NCBI GenBank assembly: GCA_902558885.1
Contig: CACEFQ010000009.1
Coordinates: 1 to 64,000, forward strand
Length of the DNA: 64,000 nucleotides
Origin: an uncultured SAR116 cluster alpha proteobacterium
GTDB lineage: Bacteria > Pseudomonadota > Alphaproteobacteria > Puniceispirillales > Marisalimonadaceae
Direction: 5' to 3'
Each line of letters begins with the position of its first letter. Positions within the stretch are counted from its first letter, which is position 1. Made by a program: the position numbers and the translations under genes. Positions 38,417 to 47,231 of the stretch are shown piece after piece. The notes beneath the pieces were generated by a model. That model saw nothing but the letters and a program-made list of their open reading frames with translations. It was not told where the DNA came from and did no database searches.

Positions 38417-39373
38417 TTAAAGTACTCCTTGTTCTTTATAGTACTTTGCTGCACCTGGATGTATTGGTACTGCAGCTCCATCAACTGCTTTTTTAAGTAG
38501 CACTTTTTTCCAGACGCTTTTTACTTTTACAAACTCAGCATGATTATCCCAAAATGTCTTTGTCATTTTGTAAACTAGGTCGTCAGACAAATCTTTATGA
38601 ACAATCATTGAGGTTACAATACCTAATGTAGGAATATCCTTGTCTAACGATTTGTATGCACTAGCAGGAATTTTACCATAAATATAACCTGGGTTGTTTT
38701 TAACAATTCGATCAATTCTGTCTTTTGGAAGACCAATGAATCTTATGCCAGGACTATTTTCAAGTTCAATAAAACTTGCTTGTGGAACTGAAGTAGCAGC
38801 CATGAAAACATCAGCTTGTCCATCTTTCATTAATGCTACAGACTCTTTATAGCTTACCATATGAACAACACCACCATTCTTTTTGATAGTATTAAAATCA
38901 TATCCATAGTCTTTTATGATTGATTCACAAAAAGCAGTACCAGTCCATTTAGGTTTTCCTGGACTAATATTTGCGGATTTCATATCTTCAAAGCCCTTTA
39001 TTTTTGAATCAGCTCTTACTGCTACTTGGAAAGCAGCACCGTATAAAGTAGCGAAATACCTTACGTTCTTTTGAGCTTTCTTAAATTTACCTTTACCATT
39101 ATAACCATTTGCAACAGTGTGAGCATAGGTCCATCCAATTTCTGCATCACCACCATTAACGGATAATACGTTTGAAATTCCACCACCTGAAGTGTTTGAA
39201 GTAGATATTCCTTTAATATTACTTTCCATTACTTGCATTACTTTTGCACCTAATGGATACCATGATCCACCTGATGGTCCAGATACCATCCTAACAAATT
39301 GATCTGCACTCGCAATAGTTGAGCCTACCATAAGTGAGGAAGCAATTATTAGTGCACTTGAAAAACGTTTCAT
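38417..39373 (-). CDS. TAXI-family TRAP transporter solute-binding protein
   Basis: 318 residues. Signal peptide of about 23 residues (LIIASSLMVGSTIASA), then the TAXI start FVRMVSGPSGGSWYPLGAKVMQVM with the glycine-rich ligand loop. Periplasmic receptor for the TRAP permease encoded next. TAXI proteins bind organic acids such as glutamate or other carboxylates; the ligand here is unknown. Divergent from the acyl-CoA operon starting at 39540. Confidence 0.92.
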   Translation of the reverse strand: MKRFSSALIIASSLMVGSTIASADQFVRMVSGPSGGSWYPLGAKVMQVMESNIKGISTSNTSGGGISNVLSVNGGDAEIGWTYAHTVANGYNGKGKFKKAQKNVRYFATLYGAAFQVAVRADSKIKGFEDMKSANISPGKPKWTGTAFCESIIKDYGYDFNTIKKNGGVVHMVSYKESVALMKDGQADVFMAATSVPQASFIELENSPGIRFIGLPKDRIDRIVKNNPGYIYGKIPASAYKSLDKDIPTLGIVTSMIVHKDLSDDLVYKMTKTFWDNHAEFVKVKSVWKKVLLKKAVDGAAVPIHPGAAKYYKEQGVL

Positions 39374-39411
39374 TTAAACCCCCGAATTAATTAAGTTATT
39401 AAGAAGTTAAT

Positions 39412-39441
39412 AGTATCACAATTTATTTTTAAAAAGGTCAA
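39412..39441 (-). promoter_or_regulatory. Candidate promoter of the TAXI-TRAP operon
   Basis: On the minus strand TTGACC (39441-39436), 18-base spacer, GATACT (39417-39412). Transcription would begin about 30 bases before the TAXI ATG. The 166-base gap to the divergent operon also has TATAAT on the plus strand (39510-39515), a candidate -10 box for that operon, without a clear -35 box. Confidence 0.45.
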
Positions 39442-39539
39442 GCGATAGTTCACTTTTTATTAATTAAATTTTTATAAAGGTTTAATTAAAAAAAAAAAGA
39501 GTGTAGAAATATAATCATGATGCTGTCTGGGGGTATAAT

Positions 39540-40478
39540 ATGAATATAAAAAAAGTGAAAGTTACAGAAGTTGGTCCACGCGATGGTTTTCAATCTGAAA
39601 AAACTATTTTAAAAACTGATGATAAAATAGATATAATAAATAGTTTGATTGATGCTGGTTTCCCAAGAATTGAAGTTTCATCCTTTGTTTCTCCAAAGGC
39701 TATTCCCCAATTAGCAGACGCAGCAACAATTTTAGAAAATGTAAAAAGAAATCATGAAACGACATTAGCAGCATTAGTTCCTAACGCTAGAGGAGCGTTA
39801 AGGGCTGTTGACGCAAAATTAGACGAAATAGTTGTTTTTTTATCTGCCTCTGATAGTCATAATAAAAAGAATGTCAATAGAAGCGTTAAAGATTCTCTTC
39901 TTGGATTTAAAGAGATTGCAGATATAGCAGGCAAAAATAACATACCAATCCAGGGTGATATTGCTACTGCTTTTGGTTGTCCTTTTGAAGGGAATGTTTC
40001 AGCTAAAAGATTAGCCGAGATTTCAAAAGAATATAAAAAGATGGGGTTTAAAGGCGTCACTCTTGGCGACACTACTGGCATGGCTACTCCAACTGTTGTT
40101 ACTGAAGCGGTCAACACAATTAGAGATATGGTTCCTGATTTTGATATAACGCTTCATTTTCATAACACCAGAGGAATTGGGCTTGCAAATGTTATGACTG
40201 GATTAAATTTAGGAATTACAGATTATGAGAGTTGTTTTGGAGGTATGGGCGGATGCCCATTTGCACCTAATGCAACAGGTAATATTTGTTCAGAAGATCT
40301 AATTTATCTACTTCATGAAATGGGTATTGATACAGGCATAAATTTAGACCAATTAATCATTGTTGCAAAAAGAGTTGAAACATTAGTTGGTCATAGATTA
40401 CCTGGTCAGGTCATGAGAGCAGGTCCAAGGTTATTAAAATATTCTATGGAAGATGTTCCTACAGCAATTGGAGCCTAA
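39540..40478 (+). CDS. Hydroxymethylglutaryl-CoA lyase-like enzyme
   Basis: 312-residue DRE-TIM metallolyase. EVGPRDGFQSE holds the metal Asp and catalytic Arg; HFHNTRG gives the metal histidines; GGMGGCPFAPNATGN has the mobile-loop cysteine of HMG-CoA lyases. This group cleaves HMG-CoA to acetoacetate and acetyl-CoA, but homologues cleave other 3-hydroxy-3-methylacyl-CoAs such as citramalyl-CoA. GGGGG precedes the ATG. First gene of an operon with a CoA-transferase, crotonase and others; it abuts the transferase gene with no gap. Confidence 0.9.
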   Translation: MNIKKVKVTEVGPRDGFQSEKTILKTDDKIDIINSLIDAGFPRIEVSSFVSPKAIPQLADAATILENVKRNHETTLAALVPNARGALRAVDAKLDEIVVFLSASDSHNKKNVNRSVKDSLLGFKEIADIAGKNNIPIQGDIATAFGCPFEGNVSAKRLAEISKEYKKMGFKGVTLGDTTGMATPTVVTEAVNTIRDMVPDFDITLHFHNTRGIGLANVMTGLNLGITDYESCFGGMGGCPFAPNATGNICSEDLIYLLHEMGIDTGINLDQLIIVAKRVETLVGHRLPGQVMRAGPRLLKYSMEDVPTAIGA

Positions 40479-41630
40479 ATGACAGAACATAAAAATGTTG
40501 GATCTCTTTCAGGTATAAAAGTTATTGATCTTACAAGGGTACTATCTGGGCCATTCTGCACAATGTTGCTAGCAGACATGGGTGCAGAGGTGATTAAAAT
40601 TGAACCACCCAAAGGTGATAATGTCAGAAATCAAGGTGACATGGTGGATGGATATAGTTCTTATTTTGCTCAATTCAATAGAAATAAAAAATCAGTAATT
40701 TTAGATCTTTATAAGGAATCAGAAAAAGAAATTCTTAAATCTCTTATAAGTGAGGCTGATGTAGTTGTTGAAAATTTTAAGGCAGGAGTGTTTGAAAAAA
40801 TGGGTTTTGATTTTGAAACTTTAAAATCAATTAACCCAAGAATAATTAGTGCTTCTGTTAATGGGTTTGGTAGCAAGGGAGAAATGAGTGATAAACCAGC
40901 TTTTGATTTTATTGCACAAGCATTGAGTGGTTTTATGTCATTAAACGGAACAGAAGAAAGTGGTCCTATGAGGGCGGCCATGCCTATTTCAGACTTAGTT
41001 GCAGGTTTGTATTGTTCTTTTGGAGTAGTGTGTGCTCTATATTCACGAGTTCAAACTGGTAAAGGACAGAAGGTTGAATCTTGCCTGACTTCCGGTCTTA
41101 TATCTATGATGGCGTATCTATCTTCTGAAAGTTTTGTAACTGGTAAAGCGCCAAAAAAATCAGGAAACAATCATCCTATACTAGCTCCTTATGGGATTTT
41201 TCAAACATCTGATGGCGAAGTTGCTGTTGCTCCAGCAAGTGATAAGTTTTGTAATATTTTTCTTGAATGTATAGACCTAACAAATTTATTAGAAAATAAT
41301 TTATACAAAAATAATGCAAATAGGATGAAAAACAGAGTATCTTTAAATGAGATAATAAATAAAAAAATGAAAACAAAAACATCTCAATATTGGATTCATA
41401 TTTTAAATGAGGCAGGGTGCCCTGCTGCAAAAATAGTTTCATTGCCAGATGCTCTTAATAGTCAATTAATAAAAGATAATGAAATGGTAATTAACTCTAA
41501 TGGCCCTGAAGGCAGAAATATTAAAATGACAGGATTTCCAGTAAAACTATCTGAAACGCCAGCAAAATTATTTAGATCGCCTCCACTGCTAGGAGAACAT
41601 ACAGAAGAGATTCTAAAAAGATTTAAATAA
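40479..41630 (+). CDS. CaiB/BaiF-type (class III) CoA-transferase
   Basis: 383 residues. VIDLTRVLSGPFCTMLLADMG at the N-terminus is the family signature, and Asp172 in PISDLVAGLYC is the expected catalytic aspartate that forms the acyl anhydride. Moves CoA between carboxylic acids, for example from succinyl-CoA to a dicarboxylate. Directly after the lyase gene, so it likely activates the acid that the lyase then splits. Confidence 0.92.
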   Translation: MTEHKNVGSLSGIKVIDLTRVLSGPFCTMLLADMGAEVIKIEPPKGDNVRNQGDMVDGYSSYFAQFNRNKKSVILDLYKESEKEILKSLISEADVVVENFKAGVFEKMGFDFETLKSINPRIISASVNGFGSKGEMSDKPAFDFIAQALSGFMSLNGTEESGPMRAAMPISDLVAGLYCSFGVVCALYSRVQTGKGQKVESCLTSGLISMMAYLSSESFVTGKAPKKSGNNHPILAPYGIFQTSDGEVAVAPASDKFCNIFLECIDLTNLLENNLYKNNANRMKNRVSLNEIINKKMKTKTSQYWIHILNEAGCPAAKIVSLPDALNSQLIKDNEMVINSNGPEGRNIKMTGFPVKLSETPAKLFRSPPLLGEHTEEILKRFK

Positions 41631-41649
41631 TATTTAGAAAGGAATACAA

Positions 41650-42441
41650 ATGGATCTAAATACTCTTAATTTTAAAATCAAAAACAATGTCGCAATAATC
41701 GAGTTGAATAGACCTAAACAATATAATTCTCTTAATCAAGCAATGGCAGAAGATTTATTTAAAGTTTCATTAGAGTGTGAAGATAATTCTGAAATTAGAT
41801 CTGTAATTTTAACAGGTACGGGTGATAAAGCTTTCTGTGCTGGTGGTGATTTACATTCATTTGCACAACATGAAAAGAAAGTTGCAAGTCACCTCAAAGA
41901 AGTAACAACTTCGTTGCATGGAGCAATTTCAAGATTGTCTAGAATGAATCCTCCTTTAATTGTTGCAGTAAACGGTGTTGCGGCAGGCGCTGGTTTTTCG
42001 TTTGTTGGTTTTGCTGATATCGTTATTGCATCTTCAAACGCATCCTTTGTTTCAGCGTATTCTAAAGCAGGTTTAACACCAGATGGCTCATCAACATATT
42101 TTTTGCCAAGAATAATAGGGTCACGAAGGTATGCTGAACTAGTTTTAACTAATAAAATATTAACTGCAGATGAAGCATGTGATTGGGGTTTGGTTAATAA
42201 AGTAGTAGATTTTAATGACTTACAAAACGAAGCATTTAAACTTGCTAAATCTCTAGCTGAGGGTCCAACATTAGCATTTGGAAAACTTAAAAATTTAATT
42301 CACAATAGTTTTTTAGATTCCCTTGAAGGACAGATGGAATATGAGGCTAGAATGATTTCAGATTCTGCAAAGACGAAAGATGGCATGAATGGAATAGACG
42401 CTTTTGTAAATAAAAAGCAAGTTTCATTTAAAGGTGAGTAA
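41650..42441 (+). CDS. Enoyl-CoA hydratase/isomerase family protein
   Basis: 263-residue crotonase fold. The oxyanion-hole segment CAGGDLHSF and NGVAAGAGFSFVGFADIV are clear. At the second catalytic position the sequence is KAGLTPDGSSTYFLPRIIG, with Asp where many hydratases carry Glu, as in PaaG-like isomerases, so hydratase activity is not certain. AAAGGA precedes the ATG. Operon with HMG-CoA-lyase-like and CoA-transferase genes. Confidence 0.9.
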   Translation: MDLNTLNFKIKNNVAIIELNRPKQYNSLNQAMAEDLFKVSLECEDNSEIRSVILTGTGDKAFCAGGDLHSFAQHEKKVASHLKEVTTSLHGAISRLSRMNPPLIVAVNGVAAGAGFSFVGFADIVIASSNASFVSAYSKAGLTPDGSSTYFLPRIIGSRRYAELVLTNKILTADEACDWGLVNKVVDFNDLQNEAFKLAKSLAEGPTLAFGKLKNLIHNSFLDSLEGQMEYEARMISDSAKTKDGMNGIDAFVNKKQVSFKGE

Positions 42442-42453
42442 TAAGAGAATTTT

Positions 42454-43545
42454 ATGAAACTTGATATAATAGCTTTTGATGGTGATGGTATTGGACCAGA
42501 AATCGTAAGTTCTACTTTAGATATAATTAACTTAATAAATACTAAATTAAAGCTAGGCATAGAAATACAAAGAGAGATCTTAGGTTTTAATTTATTAAAA
42601 AAAATTGGGGTAACTTTTACAGACGATTTATTATTAAAATCTAAAGAAGCTGATGGTATAATTTTAGGTCCTGTTGATCATAATGCTTATCCTTCAGCTT
42701 CTAATGGTGGAATAAATCCATCAGCTAAACTTCGTATTGAACTAGACTTATACTCTAATATTAGACCTGCTAAAAATTATGTTAATGTAAAGTCATTATC
42801 ACAAAATATGGACTTAGTGATTGTACGTGAAAACACGGAAGGTTTTTATGCTGATAGGAACATGTATGATGGTAGTGGAGAGTTTAGTCCTATACCTGGT
42901 GTTGGATTATCATTGCGAAAGATTACAAAAGAAGCTTCTTTAAAAATTGCAAAATCAGCATTTGAAATAGCTAAATCTAGATCTGTCAATAAATCAATAA
43001 AATCTAAAATCCATGTTGTTCACAAAGCCAATGTAATGAAAATTACTGACGGCATTTTCCTTGATGCATGTAGACATATATCATCAAAGTATAATGATGT
43101 TGATTATGAAGAGATGCTAGTAGACGCATGCGCCGCACATCTTGTAAGAAAACCTGACCAATTTGATGTTATTTTAACCACAAACATGTTTGGTGATATC
43201 TTATCAGACTTAGCAACTGAATTATCTGGATCTTTAGGTCTCGCTGGATCATTAAATGCTGGTAGCAATCATGCAATGGCTCAAGCACAACATGGAGCTG
43301 CTCCAGATATTGCATACAAAAATATTGCAAATCCAATATCATTAATTTTATCTTCAGCTATGTTATTAGATTGGCTTGGAAAAAATAGGAAAATAGATAA
43401 ATTAATTTTAGCTTCCAATTTAATTAATGACTCAGTACTAGAATTACTTAAAGACAAACAAAACTTAACTAGAGATCTTGGTGGCAATGCTTCTACTAGT
43501 AAAATAACAGCAAATTTGATAAAAATATTAAACAAAATTATTTAA
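42454..43545 (+). CDS. Isocitrate/isopropylmalate dehydrogenase family protein
   Basis: 363 residues. Start AFDGDGIGPEIVSSTLDII, substrate arginine region and NTEGFYADRNM, then the metal site TTNMFGDILSDLATELSGSLG. This family oxidises 2-hydroxyacids bearing a 3-carboxyl or malate core (isocitrate, isopropylmalate, tartrate). It is not beside leuCD genes, so a catabolic role on a substituted malate is more likely than leucine synthesis. 12 bases after the crotonase gene and 5 before the PrpF-like gene. Confidence 0.88.
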   Translation: MKLDIIAFDGDGIGPEIVSSTLDIINLINTKLKLGIEIQREILGFNLLKKIGVTFTDDLLLKSKEADGIILGPVDHNAYPSASNGGINPSAKLRIELDLYSNIRPAKNYVNVKSLSQNMDLVIVRENTEGFYADRNMYDGSGEFSPIPGVGLSLRKITKEASLKIAKSAFEIAKSRSVNKSIKSKIHVVHKANVMKITDGIFLDACRHISSKYNDVDYEEMLVDACAAHLVRKPDQFDVILTTNMFGDILSDLATELSGSLGLAGSLNAGSNHAMAQAQHGAAPDIAYKNIANPISLILSSAMLLDWLGKNRKIDKLILASNLINDSVLELLKDKQNLTRDLGGNASTSKITANLIKILNKII

Positions 43546-43550
43546 AATAC

Positions 43551-44651
43551 ATGTCTGATCAAATATCTATACCAGCAGTTTATATGAGAGGTGGAACCTC
43601 AAAAGGGTTACTATTTAATAAACATTATTTACCCAAAGATCAGTCAGAGCTAGACAAATACCTGCTTGCAGCAATGGGATCACCTGATATTAGACAAATA
43701 AATGGAATTGGTGGAGCAACATCTGTCACAAGCAAAGTTTGTATAATTTCAAAAAGTACACAAAAGAATGTAGATATAGATTACTTATTTGCTCAAGTTA
43801 TTATAGATAAAGCAAAAGTAGATTACGGGCCCACCTGCGGTAATATGTTATCGGCAGTTGGCCCTTTCTCAATTGAAAATGGATTTATTGATGCTGAAGA
43901 AGGTGAAACTAAAATAATTATAAGATCTGTAAATACAGGTTCTATAATTGAAGCTGTGGTCCCAACACCCAATAAAAAAATAAAATATATGGGTGACTTT
44001 GAAATTGATGGTGTCCCCGGTAAAGGTGCTCCAATACTACTAAAATTTAAGAATTTAGTTGGTGGAGCCACAGGAAAGATGTTGCCTACTGGAAAACCTA
44101 ATATAACAGTTAAAGGTATAGAAGTTACATGTCTTGATATTTCAATGCCTATAGTAATGGCCAAAGCTGCTGATTTTGGCATAAATGGTAATGAAACAAG
44201 TAATGAACTAAATAAAAATCTGGAATTACTTAAAAAGATAGAAGAGATCAGAGTTATTGCGGGTGCTCAAATGGGATTGGGGGATGTAAGTGGAAAGGTA
44301 ATACCAAAATTTGCTCTTCTATCAAAACCACTAAATGGTGGGACTATTACGTCTAGATATTTTACTCCTAATACCTGTCATGAGACACATGCTGCTACAG
44401 GTACTAATTGTATCGCATCTGCTTGTCTCATTTCTAATACAATTGCTTCTCAAATTTCTCAAATTGTAGTTAAGCAAGAAAATAAAGTAACAGTAGAGCA
44501 TCCTTTAGGTTCAATAGATTGTTTTGTCGAAACATGCTTGTCAACTGCTGACAATAAAAATGACTTCATAATTTCATGTGGTATCTATAGAACATCAAGA
44601 AAAATAATGGATGGAAAAATTTATATTCCACAAAATATAAATGACCACTGA
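43551..44651 (+). CDS. PrpF-like isomerase (aconitate/oxalomesaconate type)
   Basis: 366 residues. PAVYMRGGTSKGLLFNK at the start and YGPTCGNMLSAVGPF are hallmarks of the PrpF family, a diaminopimelate-epimerase-like fold that moves double bonds in unsaturated tricarboxylates (2-methylaconitate, 4-oxalomesaconate, aconitate). No prpBCD or acnD gene is near. With the dehydrogenase before it, it suggests a substituted dicarboxylate or tricarboxylate as substrate. Overlaps the next gene by 11 bases. Confidence 0.9.
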   Translation: MSDQISIPAVYMRGGTSKGLLFNKHYLPKDQSELDKYLLAAMGSPDIRQINGIGGATSVTSKVCIISKSTQKNVDIDYLFAQVIIDKAKVDYGPTCGNMLSAVGPFSIENGFIDAEEGETKIIIRSVNTGSIIEAVVPTPNKKIKYMGDFEIDGVPGKGAPILLKFKNLVGGATGKMLPTGKPNITVKGIEVTCLDISMPIVMAKAADFGINGNETSNELNKNLELLKKIEEIRVIAGAQMGLGDVSGKVIPKFALLSKPLNGGTITSRYFTPNTCHETHAATGTNCIASACLISNTIASQISQIVVKQENKVTVEHPLGSIDCFVETCLSTADNKNDFIISCGIYRTSRKIMDGKIYIPQNINDH

Positions 44652-45711
44652 CAAAACAAAATTAGTTAAGTTTTTTTTTGGGTGGTGGCCTGAGAGATGG
44701 CGATATACTTGGAGTTTGTTATTAGCAATAGCTAGTGGCTTTTTAGCGTACTATATAGGTCTTCCTTTACCATGGATGTTGGGTCCACTGATAGGTTGCG
44801 GATTTTTTGCGGCAATTGGTAAAGGAGTAATTATTGGTAAAAAACCAAGGCCTGTTTGTAGGGCGTTACTAGGTTGCACAATTGGAGCTAATTTTGGGCC
44901 AGAGATAATTGATAGAGTTGATGAAATTGGGATTTCGTTATTATTTGTTCCATTTTTTGTAATTTTAATGGGTTCTACAACTTATTTTTATTTAAACAAA
45001 ATCATGAAAATAGACAGATTGACTTCAATTTATGGCTCTTTCCCGGGTGGGTTAAATGAAATGGTTATTCTTGGTCAAGAGATTGGATCAAACCCAAGAA
45101 CTTTAGTATTAATACATGCAACTAGAATTGTTGTTGTTGTTTTTTTAGCGTCTTTACTAATTATGTTTGTTCCAAAGTTAAGTGTTGATATGTTACCAAA
45201 TCCTGATTTGTTTTATAATTGGCAACAACTTCCATTTGTTTTTATCATATCTTACTTAGGATGGTATTTGGCGGTGAAGTTGAAAATCCCGGGTCCAACA
45301 ATAATTGGTCCAATGATTTTTTCAGCACTTATCCATATCTTCGAAATTGTGGAGGCAATGCCAATGTATATAATTGTTATTGCGGTTCAAATTTTATTAG
45401 GTTCAGCTCTTGGGTGTCTGTTTAAAAATATTACTTTAAAGGAAATGTCAGGACCTGTGCTCGCTGGACTTATAACAACCTTAATAGCAGTTATTCCTCT
45501 GGTGATTATTTATTTTATACTAGTAAATATTGGATATGACCCTTTATCAATTTTACTTGCATTCTCGCCTGGTGGACAATCAGAAATGAATATTTTAGCT
45601 CTTTCTGTAGGAGCTGATATGTCATTTATAAGTCCACATCATATGCTAAGAGTATTTATGGTAATAATTTTTGCTGGAATTCTACATAAAATTATTAAAC
45701 AAAATCTTTAA
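44641..45711 (+). CDS. AbrB-family membrane protein
   Basis: 356 residues, about 9-11 membrane segments. GLPLPWMLGPLIGCG and the later FSPGGQSEMNILALSVGADM are the two copies of the AbrB-repeat motif (also annotated as putative ammonia monooxygenase, a misleading name). The family is thought to move organic compounds across the membrane. Its start lies inside the PrpF-like gene, so it is translated with it; likely the uptake or efflux component of this operon. Evidence for a substrate is absent. Confidence 0.85.
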   Translation: MTTDKTKLVKFFFGWWPERWRYTWSLLLAIASGFLAYYIGLPLPWMLGPLIGCGFFAAIGKGVIIGKKPRPVCRALLGCTIGANFGPEIIDRVDEIGISLLFVPFFVILMGSTTYFYLNKIMKIDRLTSIYGSFPGGLNEMVILGQEIGSNPRTLVLIHATRIVVVVFLASLLIMFVPKLSVDMLPNPDLFYNWQQLPFVFIISYLGWYLAVKLKIPGPTIIGPMIFSALIHIFEIVEAMPMYIIVIAVQILLGSALGCLFKNITLKEMSGPVLAGLITTLIAVIPLVIIYFILVNIGYDPLSILLAFSPGGQSEMNILALSVGADMSFISPHHMLRVFMVIIFAGILHKIIKQNL

Positions 45712-45713
45712 TT

Positions 45714-46115
45714 TTATTTTTTAATTTTAGACTTGTTTATGTCTATCAAGCTCATTTTTGTGTTATCTACATAAGGAGCGTTTTCAATCCAAGACATTTC
45801 AAAACCTTCAATACAAGCTATATTATAACCATATTCGTTTGGATTTGATCGTCTTTTGTGGTGTGTGTTTATTCCACAGATTTTACAGAAATAATGTTCA
45901 GCTATATTGGTATTCCATTTGTAAGTTGATAGAAATTTTTTTCCGGATACAATTGTAAGGAGTTCCATAGGTGCTGATCCCATTACAAATCCTTTTCTAG
46001 AACAAATTGAACAATTACATCTACGAAGATCTCTCAAACTTGTGTTAATTTTAAATTTTACTACACCGCAATGACAACTTCCCCTGAGGGGTGTCTTTAA
46101 ATCCTTGATCTTCAT
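45714..46115 (-). CDS. GFA-family (glutathione-dependent formaldehyde-activating-like) zinc protein
   Basis: 133 residues of the Mss4-like beta-tent fold. Zinc cysteines: GSCHCGVV, RRCNCSICSRKG and YFCKICGINTHH, the C-x-C, C-x-C-x2-C and C-x2-C sets of GFA proteins. Members bind glutathione or S-glutathione adducts; most have no proven reaction. Its stop abuts the convergent AbrB gene, and it is transcribed 8 bases after the DapA-like gene. Confidence 0.85.
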   Translation of the reverse strand: MKIKDLKTPLRGSCHCGVVKFKINTSLRDLRRCNCSICSRKGFVMGSAPMELLTIVSGKKFLSTYKWNTNIAEHYFCKICGINTHHKRRSNPNEYGYNIACIEGFEMSWIENAPYVDNTKMSLIDINKSKIKK

Positions 46116-46123
46116 TTCAATCC

Positions 46124-47035
46124 CTAAAATTTAAAGCCATAACTATCTCTTAGTTTATTTGCTAACTCAGTTGTTTTGTCTTCAGATATAGGTTTGAATG
46201 GGGGCCTTAAATTGTTCCATAAAGAGTTTTTAGTTTGTAAGGCTAATAACGATTTTTGGGCAGGAATTGGCGCATAGTCTTGAAATAATAATCTTACTGA
46301 TTTAACCTTTTTTTGAAGTTCTTCAGCCTCGTCCCATTTTCCCAAGTGACACAGATCTATTACCTTTGAGATATCTTTGCTATTCAAGTTTGCAGTTGCT
46401 GAAATACAACCTGGTGCGCCTAGTTTGATTGCTTCAATTACAGGAAGTTCTGCTCCTGGATAAACAACCAAGTCCTTAATATTTAATAAGGCTTCTGTAT
46501 TTTCCCAAACACCTGAGCTGTCTTTAATACCTATGATGAATTCTGGGTAAGCTTCTTTTAATTTTTTGACAAGTTCTATAGATAAACCAACACCACTTAC
46601 CTGTGGAATATGATATAAATATATATTAAGTCTACTATCATTAACTCCATCAATTAGTTTTTCAAAATATTCATATAGTCCTTCGTCACTCATTCCTTTA
46701 AAATAAAATGGAGGTAATGTCATTGCTCCTAGGCACCCCAATCCTATCGCATGTTTGGTAATTTCAATAGTATCTGGCAAATTACATAAACCTGTTCCTG
46801 GTATTAATGTTTTTGGATCAATCCCAGACTTGACTAAACCTTCAATTGCTAACATTCTTTCTTTATTACCAACTGACAAAGCTTCTCCTGTTGTTCCAAA
46901 AGGGGCAAGTCCTGAGCAACCATTTTCCATGAGATCTTTGGCCAAATCATTATACATTTTTTGATCCAGTTTAAGATTGTTGTCAAAAGGGGTTAGGATT
47001 GGTGCAATTAAACCTTTAATCAATTTTATCTCCAT
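46124..47035 (-). CDS. DapA-family (dihydrodipicolinate synthase-like) aldolase
   Basis: 303-residue class I aldolase barrel. The Schiff-base Lys171 in IGIKDSSG, Tyr141 in YLYHIPQ and the loop GTTGEALS are conserved. DapA itself is unlikely because the pyruvate-family catabolic enzymes share the same core and there are no lysine genes nearby. Candidate reactions are retro-aldol cleavage or dehydration of a sugar acid or hydroxyproline-type compound. Divergent from the Ldh2-like gene with a 196-base gap. Confidence 0.88.
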   Translation of the reverse strand: MEIKLIKGLIAPILTPFDNNLKLDQKMYNDLAKDLMENGCSGLAPFGTTGEALSVGNKERMLAIEGLVKSGIDPKTLIPGTGLCNLPDTIEITKHAIGLGCLGAMTLPPFYFKGMSDEGLYEYFEKLIDGVNDSRLNIYLYHIPQVSGVGLSIELVKKLKEAYPEFIIGIKDSSGVWENTEALLNIKDLVVYPGAELPVIEAIKLGAPGCISATANLNSKDISKVIDLCHLGKWDEAEELQKKVKSVRLLFQDYAPIPAQKSLLALQTKNSLWNNLRPPFKPISEDKTTELANKLRDSYGFKF

Positions 47036-47231
47036 ACAGAAAATTTAAAAATTAATACTACTTTAATTTTTTATATAAATAAATTTCAATTTAATTACTT
47101 ATTTACAAATTTAGAATTCTTATTAAATAAAATTAAAAGGAATAAACTTTACTCTTATAGAAAATTACGTAGAACAATCGATACGTTAATGATATACACA
47201 AAAATAATTGCAAATCAAATAGGGGATATAA

